A DNA stretch of 64,000 bases, taken from Kiloniellaceae bacterium. GTDB lineage: Bacteria > Pseudomonadota > Alphaproteobacteria > Kiloniellales > J153. The notes under the pieces are model-generated. The model was not told where the DNA came from, searched no databases, and saw nothing but the letters and a program-made list of their open reading frames with translations. Shown here piece by piece: positions 8,209 to 17,093 of this stretch (its first letter is position 1; each line of letters starts with the position of its first letter). The translations under genes were made by a program, and so were the position numbers. The DNA lies in assembly GCA_021776115.1 (NCBI GenBank), contig JAJFGN010000026.1, positions 34,437 through 98,436 of the forward strand. Reading direction: 5' to 3'.

Positions 8209-9978
8209 CTAAGGGCGCGGCGCGGCACCGCCCGGCCGCGCCCGGGCAATCGCCCGGCTTAACAGGATCAGTGGCAGGATACCGACTGCGACGATGGCGA
8301 GCGAAGCGGTCGAGGCTTCGGTCAGGCGCTCGTCGGATGCCAGGTTATAGGCTTGTACCGCGAGGGTATCGAAATTGAAGGGGCGCATGATCAAGGTGGC
8401 CGGAAGCTCCTTCATCACATCGACAAAAACCATGAGCCCCGCGGTCAGCAGACTGCCCCACATGAGCGGCGCGTGAATGCGTACCAAGGTGCCGCCCGGC
8501 CCCCGGCCCAGACTCCGTGCGGCATCGTCCATGGAGGGTTTGATCTTGCCTAAACTGGATTCCACTGTGTTTAACGAAACGGCCAGAAACCGCACGAGGT
8601 AGGCAAAGACCAGCGCGGCAATCGAGCCCGTTAAGAGCAGACCGGTGGAAAATCCAAAAGTTTCTCGCATCCAAGCGTCCAGGGCATTGTCGAACAGCGC
8701 GAAGGGGATAAGGGTGCCGACCGCGATCACCGTTCCTGGCACGGCGTATCCCATGGCCGCTAATCGGCCGGCCCCCAGAGTCAGGGGACCGGGGGCCAAG
8801 CGGACGCTGTAGGCCATGACCGCGGCCAGGAAGACAGCGGCCAAAGCGGTGACTCCTGAAAGTGTGAAGCTGTTTCCGGCCAGGCGCAGAAAGCGCGGGC
8901 CGAACTGGGCGTCGCCAGCTTCGATCGCCATACCGAGCAGAATCGCGGCGGGTAATATGAAGCCGAGAAACAGGGGCAGGGCACAAACCAGGCTGGCGGT
9001 CCAGGCGCGCCAGCCCCTGAGCTTATAGCTGGGCAAATGCTGGTATCGACCCGAGGTGTGATAATAGCGCGCCCGGCCGCGGCTCCCGCGTTCCAGCAGA
9101 ATCACGACCAGCACAAAACAGAGCAAGGCGGACGACAATTGCGCCGCCGCCACCCGGTCGCCCATCGAGAACCAGGCGCGCACGATGCCGGTGGTGAAGG
9201 TCGGCACGCCAAAGAAGGAGACGGTACCAAAGTCGGCAATGGTTTCCATCAGGGCTAAGGCGACTCCGCCGACAACGGCCGGGCGGGCCAGCGGCAGTGC
9301 GACCCGATAAAAGCTCGACCAAGGGCCGCAACCCAGGGTGCGGCTGACTTCCAAAGCGCAGACCGATTGCTCCAGGAAAGCGGCCCTGGCCAGGAGATAG
9401 ACGTAAGGATAGAGCACAAGGCTGAGCAGCGTGATCGCTCCACCCAGCGAGCGGATTTGTGGGAACCAATAGTCTTGCGGTCCCCAAGCCGTCAGCTCTC
9501 GCAGCATCGTCTGCAGCGGCCCGGTAAACTGCAGGAAGTCGGTATAGGTGTAGGCCATGACATAAGCCGGAACGGCGAGCGGCAATATGAGGGCCCATTC
9601 GAAGACTCGTTGACCCGGAAAACGACACATCGTGACCAGCCAGGCGGCGCTCAATCCAAGTATCAGAACACCGCACCCGACGCCCAACACCAACATGAAG
9701 GTATTGGCGATATACCCTGGCAAAACAGTTTCTGCCAAATGCCGCCAAGCGCCGTCACTCGGTACAAAGACGTTAGCCAAGACGCTGACGACCGGGATCG
9801 AGAAAAGGGCGGCGATAAACAGGGACGCCCAGGTCAACGGACTATTAGTCCGGACCAACCACCCCGTACGCGAACGGCCCGATCCTGCACCTGGCTGCCC
9901 TAAAGGTGACTTGCCCGGAGGTCTCGACGCGCGCTGTTCCGCGATTCCAGGGATAGGCATCTGAATGGAACTGCTCAT
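8209..9978 (-). CDS. fbpB: Fe(III) ABC transporter, fused double permease (FbpB type)
   Basis: 589 residues with about twelve hydrophobic segments in two homologous halves, the usual FbpB/SfuB layout in which one chain supplies both membrane domains. Each half has an EAA-type loop that contacts the ATPase: LEVSRTLGCGPWSSFYRVALP in the first and MDDAARSLGRGPGGTL in the second. The first 35 residues are polar and basic and probably cytoplasmic. It faces the substrate-binding gene tail to tail instead of sharing an operon with it, and no ATPase gene follows. Several start codons are possible; the most upstream ATG is given. Confidence 0.87.
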   Translation of the reverse strand: MSSSIQMPIPGIAEQRASRPPGKSPLGQPGAGSGRSRTGWLVRTNSPLTWASLFIAALFSIPVVSVLANVFVPSDGAWRHLAETVLPGYIANTFMLVLGVGCGVLILGLSAAWLVTMCRFPGQRVFEWALILPLAVPAYVMAYTYTDFLQFTGPLQTMLRELTAWGPQDYWFPQIRSLGGAITLLSLVLYPYVYLLARAAFLEQSVCALEVSRTLGCGPWSSFYRVALPLARPAVVGGVALALMETIADFGTVSFFGVPTFTTGIVRAWFSMGDRVAAAQLSSALLCFVLVVILLERGSRGRARYYHTSGRYQHLPSYKLRGWRAWTASLVCALPLFLGFILPAAILLGMAIEAGDAQFGPRFLRLAGNSFTLSGVTALAAVFLAAVMAYSVRLAPGPLTLGAGRLAAMGYAVPGTVIAVGTLIPFALFDNALDAWMRETFGFSTGLLLTGSIAALVFAYLVRFLAVSLNTVESSLGKIKPSMDDAARSLGRGPGGTLVRIHAPLMWGSLLTAGLMVFVDVMKELPATLIMRPFNFDTLAVQAYNLASDERLTEASTASLAIVAVGILPLILLSRAIARARPGGAAPRP

Positions 9979-10274
9979 TCGAGCTTCGATCCTCTCCCGT
10001 GTCTTACAGTCTTAGGCGGAAGGCATATCAGCCGGGTGGCGGATCGGCAACGCCACCGCGTTACCGCGCCCAAATCGTCTCTACCTTTACGAGAAATTCA
10101 CGCAATTTGGTCAGGGTGTTCCTAGGGGGGACGATTGATCCACAAGAGTGCGCACACGTTATAGTAAGGGGATTTTAATCTCTTTTTGTCACCGTTCAGG
10201 GTGAATTATTCGGGGGGGCACGCCAGGCCCGCCATGCCGGCACAAGACGATGCATAACGAGCGGGATGGCCGCA
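9979..10274. other. intergenic region between fbpB and cheA (divergent)
   Basis: 296 bases holding the promoters of two divergent genes. A T-rich patch (10170-10190) lies ahead of cheA. I see no sigma-54 site, no CtrA box and no strong hairpin. Confidence 0.4.
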
Positions 10275-13052
10275 ATGGATGATCTTTTAAGCGAATTCTT
10301 GACAGAAACGAGCGAGGGCCTTGCGGTTCTCGACGTCGAGCTGGTGCAGCTTGAGCAAAATCCGAACGATCAGGAATTGCTCAGCAACATCTTCCGCTTG
10401 ATGCATACGATCAAGGGGACTTGCGGTTTCCTTGGCTTGCCGCGTTTGGAATCGGTTGCCCACGCGGGTGAAAATGTCCTCGGCAAGATTCGCGAGGGCG
10501 GCCTGGAAGTATCGCCTCAGGCAGTTTCCCTGATCTTGGAATGCCTCGATCAGATCCGCTCCATACTCCAAGTCCTGGAAGCAACCGAGGCGGAACCGGA
10601 AGGCGAAGACTCCGACTTGATCAGCCGTCTCAATGTCTTTGCGGACGGCGAGGGTGCCGACAGCGGCTCAGGCGAAGTTGCAGATCCATTCGAAACTCTC
10701 GACACCGAGGCTGTAGCCTCCGAAGTCGCAGAGCCCGACGCGGAAATCGCTCCGCCAGCGGAAGCAGTGGCGGAAGAGGGTGCCGCCCCCGAGTCCCCTC
10801 AAGCTGAGCCTCCTCAAGCCGAGCCTCCTGCTGCCGAAGCGGCACCCGCACCCGCGCCGACACCTGAGAAGAAGCCAACCCCGGCCGCAAAACCAGCGCC
10901 AAAGGGTGAGGCCAAGGAAGGCGGAGACTCCGCGGTCGCCAATCAATCGATTCGCGTCAACGTCGAGCTACTCGAAAATCTGATGACGATGGTCTCGGAG
11001 TTGGTCCTGACCCGGAATCAGCTGCTGCAGATCTTGCGCGGCCAAAAGGACAGCGAATTCGCGGTGCCGTTGCAGCGGCTCAATCATGTCGTCTCTGAGC
11101 TTCAGGAAGGCGTGATGAAGACCCGAATGCAGCCGATCGGCAATGCCTGGGCCAAGCTGCCGCGTATTATTCGCGACCTGTCGATCGAATTGGACAAGAA
11201 GATCGACCTAGTGATGAAGGGCGCCGAAACCGAGCTCGACCGGCAAGTCCTAGAACTGATCAAGGATCCGCTAACCCATATGGTTCGGAACTCCGCCGAC
11301 CATGGTCTGGAGACGACCGCCGGACGGATCGAGGCCGGCAAGCCGGAAATCGGCAAGGTAATCCTGGACGCCTATCATGAAGGCGGCCACATCATCATCC
11401 GGATCGCCGACGACGGGCGCGGCCTGCCGATCGATGTGATCAAGAATAAGGTCATCGCGAACGGCTTGGCGACCGAAGCCGAGCTTGAGACGATGACGGA
11501 GCAGCAAATCCAGAGGTTTATTTTCAAAGCCGGTTTCTCCACTGCGGCGGCTGTCACGTCGGTGTCCGGGCGCGGTGTCGGCATGGATGTCGTGCGCACA
11601 AATATCGAGAAAATCGGCGGCACGATTGAGCTTACGTCCGTCGAAGGCAAAGGCACCACATTCATCATCAAGATACCGCTGACGCTGGCGATCGTCTCGG
11701 CGCTGATCGTCGAATGCGCGGGAGATCGTTTCGCCATCCCGCAATTGAGTGTGCTCGAGTTGGTGCGTGCTTCCGCTCATTCGGAAAACACTATCGAACG
11801 CATCAACGGAACACCAGTGCTGCGCTTACGCAACCGCTTGCTGCCCTTGGTCAACTTGCAAGACCTCATGAAGTTGAGCACACCCAGTGCGCTCGAAGTA
11901 CCTGAGGCTGTGTCCGATGCCGAAGCCACCACGGATGTTGCGACTGTGAGCGAAGAGCGGCGTGACTCTACCGATGGTTTCATTGTCGTTTCTCAGGTCG
12001 GCAGCTACACCTTTGGGATCATCGTCGACCGGGTCTTCGACACGGAAGAGATTGTGGTCAAGCCTGTGGCGCGCATCCTGCGCGACAATCAGATGTTCTC
12101 GGGCAACACGATCCTGGGTGACGGCAGCGTGGTCATGATCCTGGATCCGAACGGCATCGCGTCCGCGACCGGCGAGGTCGAGTTGGCTGAGGAGAACAGC
12201 GATGCCGTGAACGATCGCCACGCGGCACGAGGCGAAGAAACTGTGGCCATGTTGGTGTTCCGCATCGCTGACAATAGCCCGAAGGCGGTTCCCCTGGCCT
12301 TGGTCGCTCGCTTGGAAGAGATCGAGTTGGAAAAGGTCGAAATTTCCAATGGTCAGCACGTCGTCCAATATCGTGGCCAGCTCATGCCGTTGGTTCTAAT
12401 GGAAGGGGCCAGTGAACTCAAAACCGAGGGCCGCCAGCCGGTCCTTGTGTTCACGGACCGGGAGCGCACGATGGGTCTGGTGGTCGACGAAATTGTCGAC
12501 ATTGTCGAGGATCGCCTCAATGTCGAGCTGACATCCAAGGAAGTCGGCTATGTCGGCAGCGCGGTGATCAACGGTCATGCTACGGACGTCGTCGATGTCG
12601 CGCATTATCTGACCTTGGCGTTCAACGACTGGTTCGGCGCCGACGCCAACGATACTTTTGGCGAGGAAGAGTCCTCACGGCTTCTTCTGGTCGATGACAG
12701 CCCCTTCTTCCGGAACTTGCTGCAGCCGCTTCTTTCCGTTGCCGGTTATGAGGTCACTTGTTCGGCGAGCGCGAGCGAAGCCTTGCAGCGGTGTGAGAAT
12801 GGGGAAAAATTCGACGTCATCATATCGGATATCGAAATGCCCGGCATGAGTGGGTTTGAGTTTGCCGAAGCGGTCAAAAACGACCCCAGGTGGTCGAGTG
12901 TTCCAATGGTGGCACTATCATCCTTTGCCACGCAAAAGGATCTGGACCGGGGCAGAGCGGTCGGATTCATCGACTACGTGGCCAAGAGCGACCGCGAAGC
13001 CTTGCTTGGCGCTTTGCATGAGGCATTGGCCGACATTAGAGGTGCGGCATGA
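10275..13052 (+). CDS. cheA: chemotaxis histidine kinase CheA with an added C-terminal receiver domain
   Basis: 925 residues. Domains in order: Hpt (residues 1-105, phospho-His44 in RLMHTIKG), an acidic and then Pro/Ala-rich linker with repeated AEPPQ units (about 125-220), dimerisation and ATPase domains (about 225-480, with the N-box ending HMVRNSADHGLE and G boxes DDGRGLP and GRGVGMDV), a CheW-like regulatory domain, a second CheW-like segment (about 640-770) and a receiver domain from about 800 (phospho-acceptor Asp852 in SDIEMPG). It autophosphorylates in receptor arrays and feeds CheY and CheB. The ATG at 10275 has GCGGGA eight bases upstream; an in-frame ATG at 10266 is possible. The stop overlaps the cheW start (ATGA). 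Confidence 0.95.
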   Translation: MDDLLSEFLTETSEGLAVLDVELVQLEQNPNDQELLSNIFRLMHTIKGTCGFLGLPRLESVAHAGENVLGKIREGGLEVSPQAVSLILECLDQIRSILQVLEATEAEPEGEDSDLISRLNVFADGEGADSGSGEVADPFETLDTEAVASEVAEPDAEIAPPAEAVAEEGAAPESPQAEPPQAEPPAAEAAPAPAPTPEKKPTPAAKPAPKGEAKEGGDSAVANQSIRVNVELLENLMTMVSELVLTRNQLLQILRGQKDSEFAVPLQRLNHVVSELQEGVMKTRMQPIGNAWAKLPRIIRDLSIELDKKIDLVMKGAETELDRQVLELIKDPLTHMVRNSADHGLETTAGRIEAGKPEIGKVILDAYHEGGHIIIRIADDGRGLPIDVIKNKVIANGLATEAELETMTEQQIQRFIFKAGFSTAAAVTSVSGRGVGMDVVRTNIEKIGGTIELTSVEGKGTTFIIKIPLTLAIVSALIVECAGDRFAIPQLSVLELVRASAHSENTIERINGTPVLRLRNRLLPLVNLQDLMKLSTPSALEVPEAVSDAEATTDVATVSEERRDSTDGFIVVSQVGSYTFGIIVDRVFDTEEIVVKPVARILRDNQMFSGNTILGDGSVVMILDPNGIASATGEVELAEENSDAVNDRHAARGEETVAMLVFRIADNSPKAVPLALVARLEEIELEKVEISNGQHVVQYRGQLMPLVLMEGASELKTEGRQPVLVFTDRERTMGLVVDEIVDIVEDRLNVELTSKEVGYVGSAVINGHATDVVDVAHYLTLAFNDWFGADANDTFGEEESSRLLLVDDSPFFRNLLQPLLSVAGYEVTCSASASEALQRCENGEKFDVIISDIEMPGMSGFEFAEAVKNDPRWSSVPMVALSSFATQKDLDRGRAVGFIDYVAKSDREALLGALHEALADIRGAA

Positions 13053-13546
13053 CGGGTACCACACAAGATACGGCAGCGCCGGCACACCCTTTGATTTCCG
13101 ACACGACCCAGGAGTTCGTGACCTTCAAGATCGCGGGTCAGTTCTTCGGGATTCCCGTGTTGAAAGTACAAGATGTGCTCAGCTCGTATCGGATCACGCG
13201 GATCCCGTTGGCTCCGCCCGAGATAATGGGCTCCTTGAACCTTCGCGGCCGGGTTGTGACGGCGATCGATATGCGGGCACGCTTAGGGCTGCCGGTGCGT
13301 TCCGACGATGGCGACAGTATGAGCATTGTGGCCGAACATGAGGGTGAGCTTTACAGTCTTGTCGTCGATACCGTGGGTGAGGTTCTGGCGCTCTCTACAG
13401 ATACCTTCGATAGAAACCCGCCGACGTTGGAGCCGAAGTTTCGAGCTGTATCCGACGGTATCTATCGTTTGGACGAGCAGCTCTTGGTTGTTCTCGATGT
13501 AAACCGGTTACTCGACTATGGGCACGCAGTGGCGGCCGCGAACTAG
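13049..13546 (+). CDS. cheW: chemotaxis coupling protein CheW
   Basis: 165 residues, one CheW domain. It links chemoreceptors to CheA at the membrane. Family landmarks are QEFVTFKIAGQFFGIPV near residue 27, the IPLAPPEIMGSLNLRG core and the closing LLVVLDVNRLL. The start codon overlaps the cheA stop by four bases, so the two are coupled. cheY follows 19 bases on. Confidence 0.95.
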   Translation: MTGTTQDTAAPAHPLISDTTQEFVTFKIAGQFFGIPVLKVQDVLSSYRITRIPLAPPEIMGSLNLRGRVVTAIDMRARLGLPVRSDDGDSMSIVAEHEGELYSLVVDTVGEVLALSTDTFDRNPPTLEPKFRAVSDGIYRLDEQLLVVLDVNRLLDYGHAVAAAN

Positions 13547-13565
13547 CGTAACGGAGTGCGCGAAT

Positions 13566-13931
13566 ATGAAGACTTGCCTGGTTGTTGATGACTCTAAAGT
13601 TGTCCGCATGGTCGCCCGAAAGATCCTCGAGAGCTTGGATTTTGAGATCGACGAGGCCGAAGACGGACAGAAGGCTCTGGAAGCCTGCCAGCGCCAGATG
13701 CCAAACGCGGTTCTGCTCGACTGGAACATGCCGATAAAGAGTGGCCTCGAGTTTCTACAAGACCTGAGGGCCATGGAAGGTGTGACCCAGCCGATCGTCG
13801 TCTTCTGTACGACCGAAAACGATATGACGCATATCCAGGAAGCCATGCAGGCCGGCGCCAACGAATACATCATGAAGCCTTTTGACAGCGAGATTATCGA
13901 GTCGAAGTTTTCACAGGTTGGTTTGCTCTAA
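13566..13931 (+). CDS. cheY: single-domain chemotaxis response regulator CheY
   Basis: 121 residues, a lone receiver domain. The acidic pair VVDDS (Asp8, Asp9), the phospho-acceptor Asp52 in LLDWNMP, the switch Thr in FCTTEND and Lys in IMKPFD are all present. It is phosphorylated by CheA and would bind FliM at the motor. The start at 13566 is chosen because MKTCLVVDDS is the canonical beginning of the fold; the frame is open upstream to 13518 inside the cheW end. It lies between cheW and cheB in one operon. Confidence 0.94.
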   Translation: MKTCLVVDDSKVVRMVARKILESLDFEIDEAEDGQKALEACQRQMPNAVLLDWNMPIKSGLEFLQDLRAMEGVTQPIVVFCTTENDMTHIQEAMQAGANEYIMKPFDSEIIESKFSQVGLL

Positions 13932-13972
13932 GGCGCCAAGAAAGCCGTACTAAACAGGTAGGGTCTGAAATA

Positions 13973-15097
13973 ATGCCGTCAGGCGATCCTTATAGAGTCA
14001 TGGTTGTAGACGATTCCGCCGTCATTCGGGGTCTCTTGGCTCGCAACCTCGAGTCCGATCCGGCAATTAAGGTCGTGGCGTCCGCGTCCAACGGTCAAAT
14101 CGCGTTGAAGTCGTTGGCGACGCACGAGATCGAAATTGTGGTCTTGGATATCGAGATGCCGGTCATGGATGGTATGACCGCCCTGCCGCTGCTCCTAAAG
14201 GCGAAGCCGGGCGTTCAAGTCATCATGGCGTCCACCTTGACGCTTCACAATGCCGATATCAGCTTGCAGGCCATGGCCAACGGCGCGGCCGATTATGTAA
14301 CCAAGCCCAGCTCGACCAGCGAAATTCATTCCACCGATACCTTCAGGCGCGAGTTGATCGGGAAGATCAAGGCGGTGGCTCAGGCCGGGCGTTCCGGCGC
14401 CCGGACACGGAGCGCTCCCGCCGCAGGGGCCCGGCCGGTCATGCGCTCCGGCGCCATCGAAAACAAATCCACGGTGTCGCCAGGCCCGGTCGTGTTGCGT
14501 CCCGCGCCCCAGGTGCGGCCCGAGGTGATCGCGATCGGTAGCTCAACCGGCGGTCCGCCCGCGTTGTTCGCGCTGCTGAAAGACCTGTGCAGCGATGTCT
14601 CGCTTCCGATTCTCATCACGCAGCATATGCCGGCGACCTTCACTGCCCTTTTGGCTGAGCACATCACGCGCTCCTGCGGCAAGCCCGCGGTCGAGGCCAA
14701 GGATGGCGATCAAGTCATGACGGGTCGGATTTATGTCGCGCCGGGCGACTTTCACATGACCGTGGTGCGTGGCGAAAAACACAACGTGATCCGAATTATC
14801 GACAGCGCGCCAGAAAATTATTGCCGGCCGGCGGTCGACCCAATGTTGCGCAGCATGGCTCCGATTTACGGCTCGCGCCTACTGGTGATCATGCTGACCG
14901 GCATGGGCCATGACGGGCGCGATGGATCGAAGGCGGTGACGGCGGCAGGCGGCTCCGTTGTTGCACAGGACGAAGCCACCAGTGTGGTCTGGGGCATGCC
15001 GGGTGCCGTCGCAACGGCTGGTTTATGCTCGGCCGTGCTGCCGCTCGTGGATATCGCGCCGTATGTGCGCAAGTTTGCACTGAGGACCGCGGCATGA
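13973..15097 (+). CDS. cheB: chemotaxis protein-glutamate methylesterase CheB
   Basis: 374 residues. A receiver domain (residues 8-125, phospho-acceptor Asp59 in VLDIEMPVMDG) is joined by a basic, Pro/Ala-rich linker to a methylesterase domain from about 180. Catalytic landmarks are IGSSTGGPPAL (nucleophilic Ser), TQHMPATFT (His) and MLTGMGHDG (Asp). It removes methyl groups from chemoreceptors when phosphorylated by CheA. Its stop overlaps the start of cheR (ATGA), pairing the two enzymes of adaptation. Confidence 0.95.
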   Translation: MPSGDPYRVMVVDDSAVIRGLLARNLESDPAIKVVASASNGQIALKSLATHEIEIVVLDIEMPVMDGMTALPLLLKAKPGVQVIMASTLTLHNADISLQAMANGAADYVTKPSSTSEIHSTDTFRRELIGKIKAVAQAGRSGARTRSAPAAGARPVMRSGAIENKSTVSPGPVVLRPAPQVRPEVIAIGSSTGGPPALFALLKDLCSDVSLPILITQHMPATFTALLAEHITRSCGKPAVEAKDGDQVMTGRIYVAPGDFHMTVVRGEKHNVIRIIDSAPENYCRPAVDPMLRSMAPIYGSRLLVIMLTGMGHDGRDGSKAVTAAGGSVVAQDEATSVVWGMPGAVATAGLCSAVLPLVDIAPYVRKFALRTAA

Positions 15098-15939
15098 ATG
15101 TAAGTGATTTCGAATTTATCGCCGATCTTCTCAAGAATCGCAGCGGTTTAGCGCTGACGAAAGAGAAGGCGTACTTGATGGAGAGCCGCCTGAATCCGGT
15201 CGCCCGCAAGTGGAATTTTGCTGGCTTCGACGAGTTGGTTCAGGCTGTCCGCGCCGGCAATAAAGAGGACCTACTGGTCGACGTTACGGAAGCCATGACG
15301 ACCAACGAGTCGTTCTTCTTCCGGGACCAAAAACCCTTCGATCAGTTCAGGGATCTCGTTCTGCCGCACATGTTGCAGCATCGCGCGGGCGCCAAGACCT
15401 TCCGGATTTGGAGCGCGGCCTGTTCGTCCGGACAGGAGCCCTACACCTTGGCCATGCTCCTGCAAGAAAACGCGGCCAAGTTGGCTGGATGGCGTGTCGA
15501 GATTATCGCGACCGACCTGTCGAAGGAGATACTCGATAAGGCCGAAGCGGGACTGTACTCTCAGTTTGAGGTGCAGCGCGGCCTGCCCATTACCCTCTTA
15601 GTGAAGTATTTCAAGCAAGTCGGCGAACGTTGGCAGATCAGCGACGATATTCGTAAGATGGTCAGTTTCAAGCAATTCAATCTCTTGGGCAGCCCCGCTG
15701 CGCTCGGGAAATTCGATGTCGTATTCTGCCGCAATGTGCTGATCTACTTCGATCCGCCGACCAAGGCGAAAGTGCTTGCCGGTATGGCTGACCTGATGCC
15801 GCAAGATGGCTTCCTCTATCTTGGTGGGGCCGAGACGGTTCTGGGAACGTCGGACCGCTTTCAGCTCATGCCGGGTCAGCGCGGTGTCTATAACCTGGTG
15901 CCCCCGGTGGCTGCAGCCGCAGCCAAAGCAGCGGGGTAA
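15094..15939 (+). CDS. cheR: chemotaxis protein methyltransferase CheR
   Basis: 281 residues. It methylates receptor glutamates using S-adenosylmethionine. An N-terminal helical domain (1-75) with TTNESFFFRD leads into the methyltransferase fold, with the SAM motif RIWSAACSSGQEPYTLAM, an ATDLSKEIL segment and DVVFCRNVLIYFD. The start at 15094 overlaps the cheB stop, and the residues after it (MNVSDFEFIADLL) match the family start; the frame is open earlier only inside cheB. It is the last gene of the che operon. Confidence 0.95.
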   Translation: MNVSDFEFIADLLKNRSGLALTKEKAYLMESRLNPVARKWNFAGFDELVQAVRAGNKEDLLVDVTEAMTTNESFFFRDQKPFDQFRDLVLPHMLQHRAGAKTFRIWSAACSSGQEPYTLAMLLQENAAKLAGWRVEIIATDLSKEILDKAEAGLYSQFEVQRGLPITLLVKYFKQVGERWQISDDIRKMVSFKQFNLLGSPAALGKFDVVFCRNVLIYFDPPTKAKVLAGMADLMPQDGFLYLGGAETVLGTSDRFQLMPGQRGVYNLVPPVAAAAAKAAG

Positions 15940-16006
15940 GATCAGCCACACTTTCGTGCCCAGCACCAAATCTCCCCGGTACCTATCCGTTTTACCGCCT
16001 AGAGTC

Positions 16007-16059
16007 TGTCCGCTCGTGGTGCGCGCACCGTGGTTCGGCGCGCGCCCAACTAGCGGACA
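16007..16059. repeat. 53-base inverted repeat with two inner palindromes between cheR and ctrA
   Basis: TGTCCGCT (16007-16014) and AGCGGACA (16052-16059) are perfect arms. Between them lie GGTGCGCGCACC and GGCGCGCGCC, each self-complementary, which can also pair with each other to lengthen the stem. It lies in the convergent gap after cheR and may stop or protect the che transcript, but no T-run follows on either strand. Confidence 0.45.
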
Positions 16060-16071
16060 ACGCAACAACAC

Positions 16072-16104
16072 AAGCAAAAGGCACGCCCGTTAAAGGCGCG
16101 CCTT
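16072..16104 (-). terminator. candidate intrinsic terminator of ctrA
   Basis: Read on the minus strand, AAGGCGCGCC and GGCGTGCCTT form a ten-base-pair stem with one G-U pair and a seven-base loop, followed by a T-rich TTGCTTGTTGTTG. It lies about 75 bases after the ctrA stop. Confidence 0.6.
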
Positions 16105-16177
16105 ATTCGACTACATTTGCGTCAATCTAATGTACGGGCCGGCGCCCGCTCAGATGCCTGGCGTAGCCACGAACAGG

Positions 16178-16906
16178 TTAACCTGCGGCTGCCTGCTGAG
16201 GGGCCTGAGCTTTACCGCTGTCCTGAGCCGGCACAGGGTCACGTAGCACATAACCGCGGCCCCAGACTGTCTCGATATAATTGTCGCCGCCAGTGGCCGC
16301 CGTCAGTTTCTTGCGCAGCTTGCAGACGAAGACATCGATGATCTTAAGCTCAGGCTCGTCCATGCCTCCGTAGAGGTGGTTGAGAAACATTTCCTTGGTC
16401 AGCGTCGTGCCCTTGCGCAGCGACAACAACTCCAGGATCCCGTATTCCTTGCCAGTCAGATGCAGCGGATGGCCGCCCACCTCGACCGTCCTGGTGTCCA
16501 GGTTTACCGTCAGCTTCGCGGTCTTGATGATCGAATCCGAATGACCCTTGGAGCGCCGGACGATTGCCTGGATACGGGCGATCAATTCGCGCTTGTCGAA
16601 GGGTTTCGTGAGATAGTCGTCGGCGCCAACGCCCAGGCCCTTTATCTTGTCGTCCAGACCGTTCAGTCCGGAAAGAATTAAGATGGGTGTTTTGACCCGC
16701 GCGGCGCGGAGGCGGCGTAGCACCTCGTAGCCGTCCATGTCGGGAAGCATCAGGTCGAGCACGATGATGTCGTAATCGTATAGCTTTCCGATTTCGAGAC
16801 CGTCCTCGCCCATGTCCGTGGTGTCACAGACATAACTCTCGGACCGCAGCATCATTTCAATGCTTTGGGCCGTTGCGGGATCGTCCTCGACTAGCAGCAC
16901 TCTCAT
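16178..16906 (-). CDS. ctrA: cell-cycle response regulator CtrA
   Basis: 242 residues. OmpR-type regulator that in alphaproteobacteria controls flagellar class II genes and, in some lineages, replication and division. The receiver (1-120) has Asp51 in [13 protein letters not shown] and the [13 protein letters not shown] segment. The winged-helix DNA-binding domain (125-232) has the CtrA signatures [27 protein letters not shown] (split here only for description), [16 protein letters not shown] and [10 protein letters not shown]. The tail is Gln/Ala-rich. A GAATC (possible CcrM site) touches the start, and a near-consensus CtrA box lies 65 bases upstream, as expected for self-regulation. ChpT and SciP, which act on CtrA, are in the same window. 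Confidence 0.96.
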   Translation of the reverse strand: MRVLLVEDDPATAQSIEMMLRSESYVCDTTDMGEDGLEIGKLYDYDIIVLDLMLPDMDGYEVLRRLRAARVKTPILILSGLNGLDDKIKGLGVGADDYLTKPFDKRELIARIQAIVRRSKGHSDSIIKTAKLTVNLDTRTVEVGGHPLHLTGKEYGILELLSLRKGTTLTKEMFLNHLYGGMDEPELKIIDVFVCKLRKKLTAATGGDNYIETVWGRGYVLRDPVPAQDSGKAQAPQQAAAG

Positions 16907-16970
16907 GAATCTAATCCTGATGTCTTCGTGAAGGGGTAGTATTGACGTTAACCATTTTGCGGACCTTTTA

Positions 16971-16985
16971 TTAAGAAACCCTTAG
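16971..16985. promoter_or_regulatory. near-consensus CtrA box between ctrA and fliI
   Basis: TTAA-N7-TTAG, one base off the TTAA-N7-TTAA consensus. It lies in the divergent region between ctrA and fliI-fliJ and could serve either. Partial TTAACC half-sites are also present at 16948 and 17042. Confidence 0.5.
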
Positions 16986-17081
16986 CGCCGCAAGCATGAT
17001 TTCATATTGTTTTACGCATCTTTAAAGCGGGCCGCGCATACTTAACCGAATTTGCGGCGGCCGGGCTTCCGGCCAGCTCTT

Positions 17082-17087
17082 GGGAGG
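17082..17087 (+). promoter_or_regulatory. ribosome binding site that sets the fliI start
   Basis: GGGAGG lies six bases before a GTG at 17094. The frame is open back to a TTG at 17052, but only the GTG has a Shine-Dalgarno sequence at normal spacing. Confidence 0.6.
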
Positions 17088-17093
17088 GTCTGG

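Noticed and set aside
10780..10900. Repeated GAGCCTCCTCAAGC-like units, considered as a DNA repeat
   Set aside because: They encode the Pro/Ala/Glu linker of CheA in frame and are explained by it.
16907..16911. GAATC (CcrM-type GANTC) touching the ctrA start
   Set aside because: A single five-base word is expected by chance every few hundred bases; not enough to call a methylation-controlled promoter.
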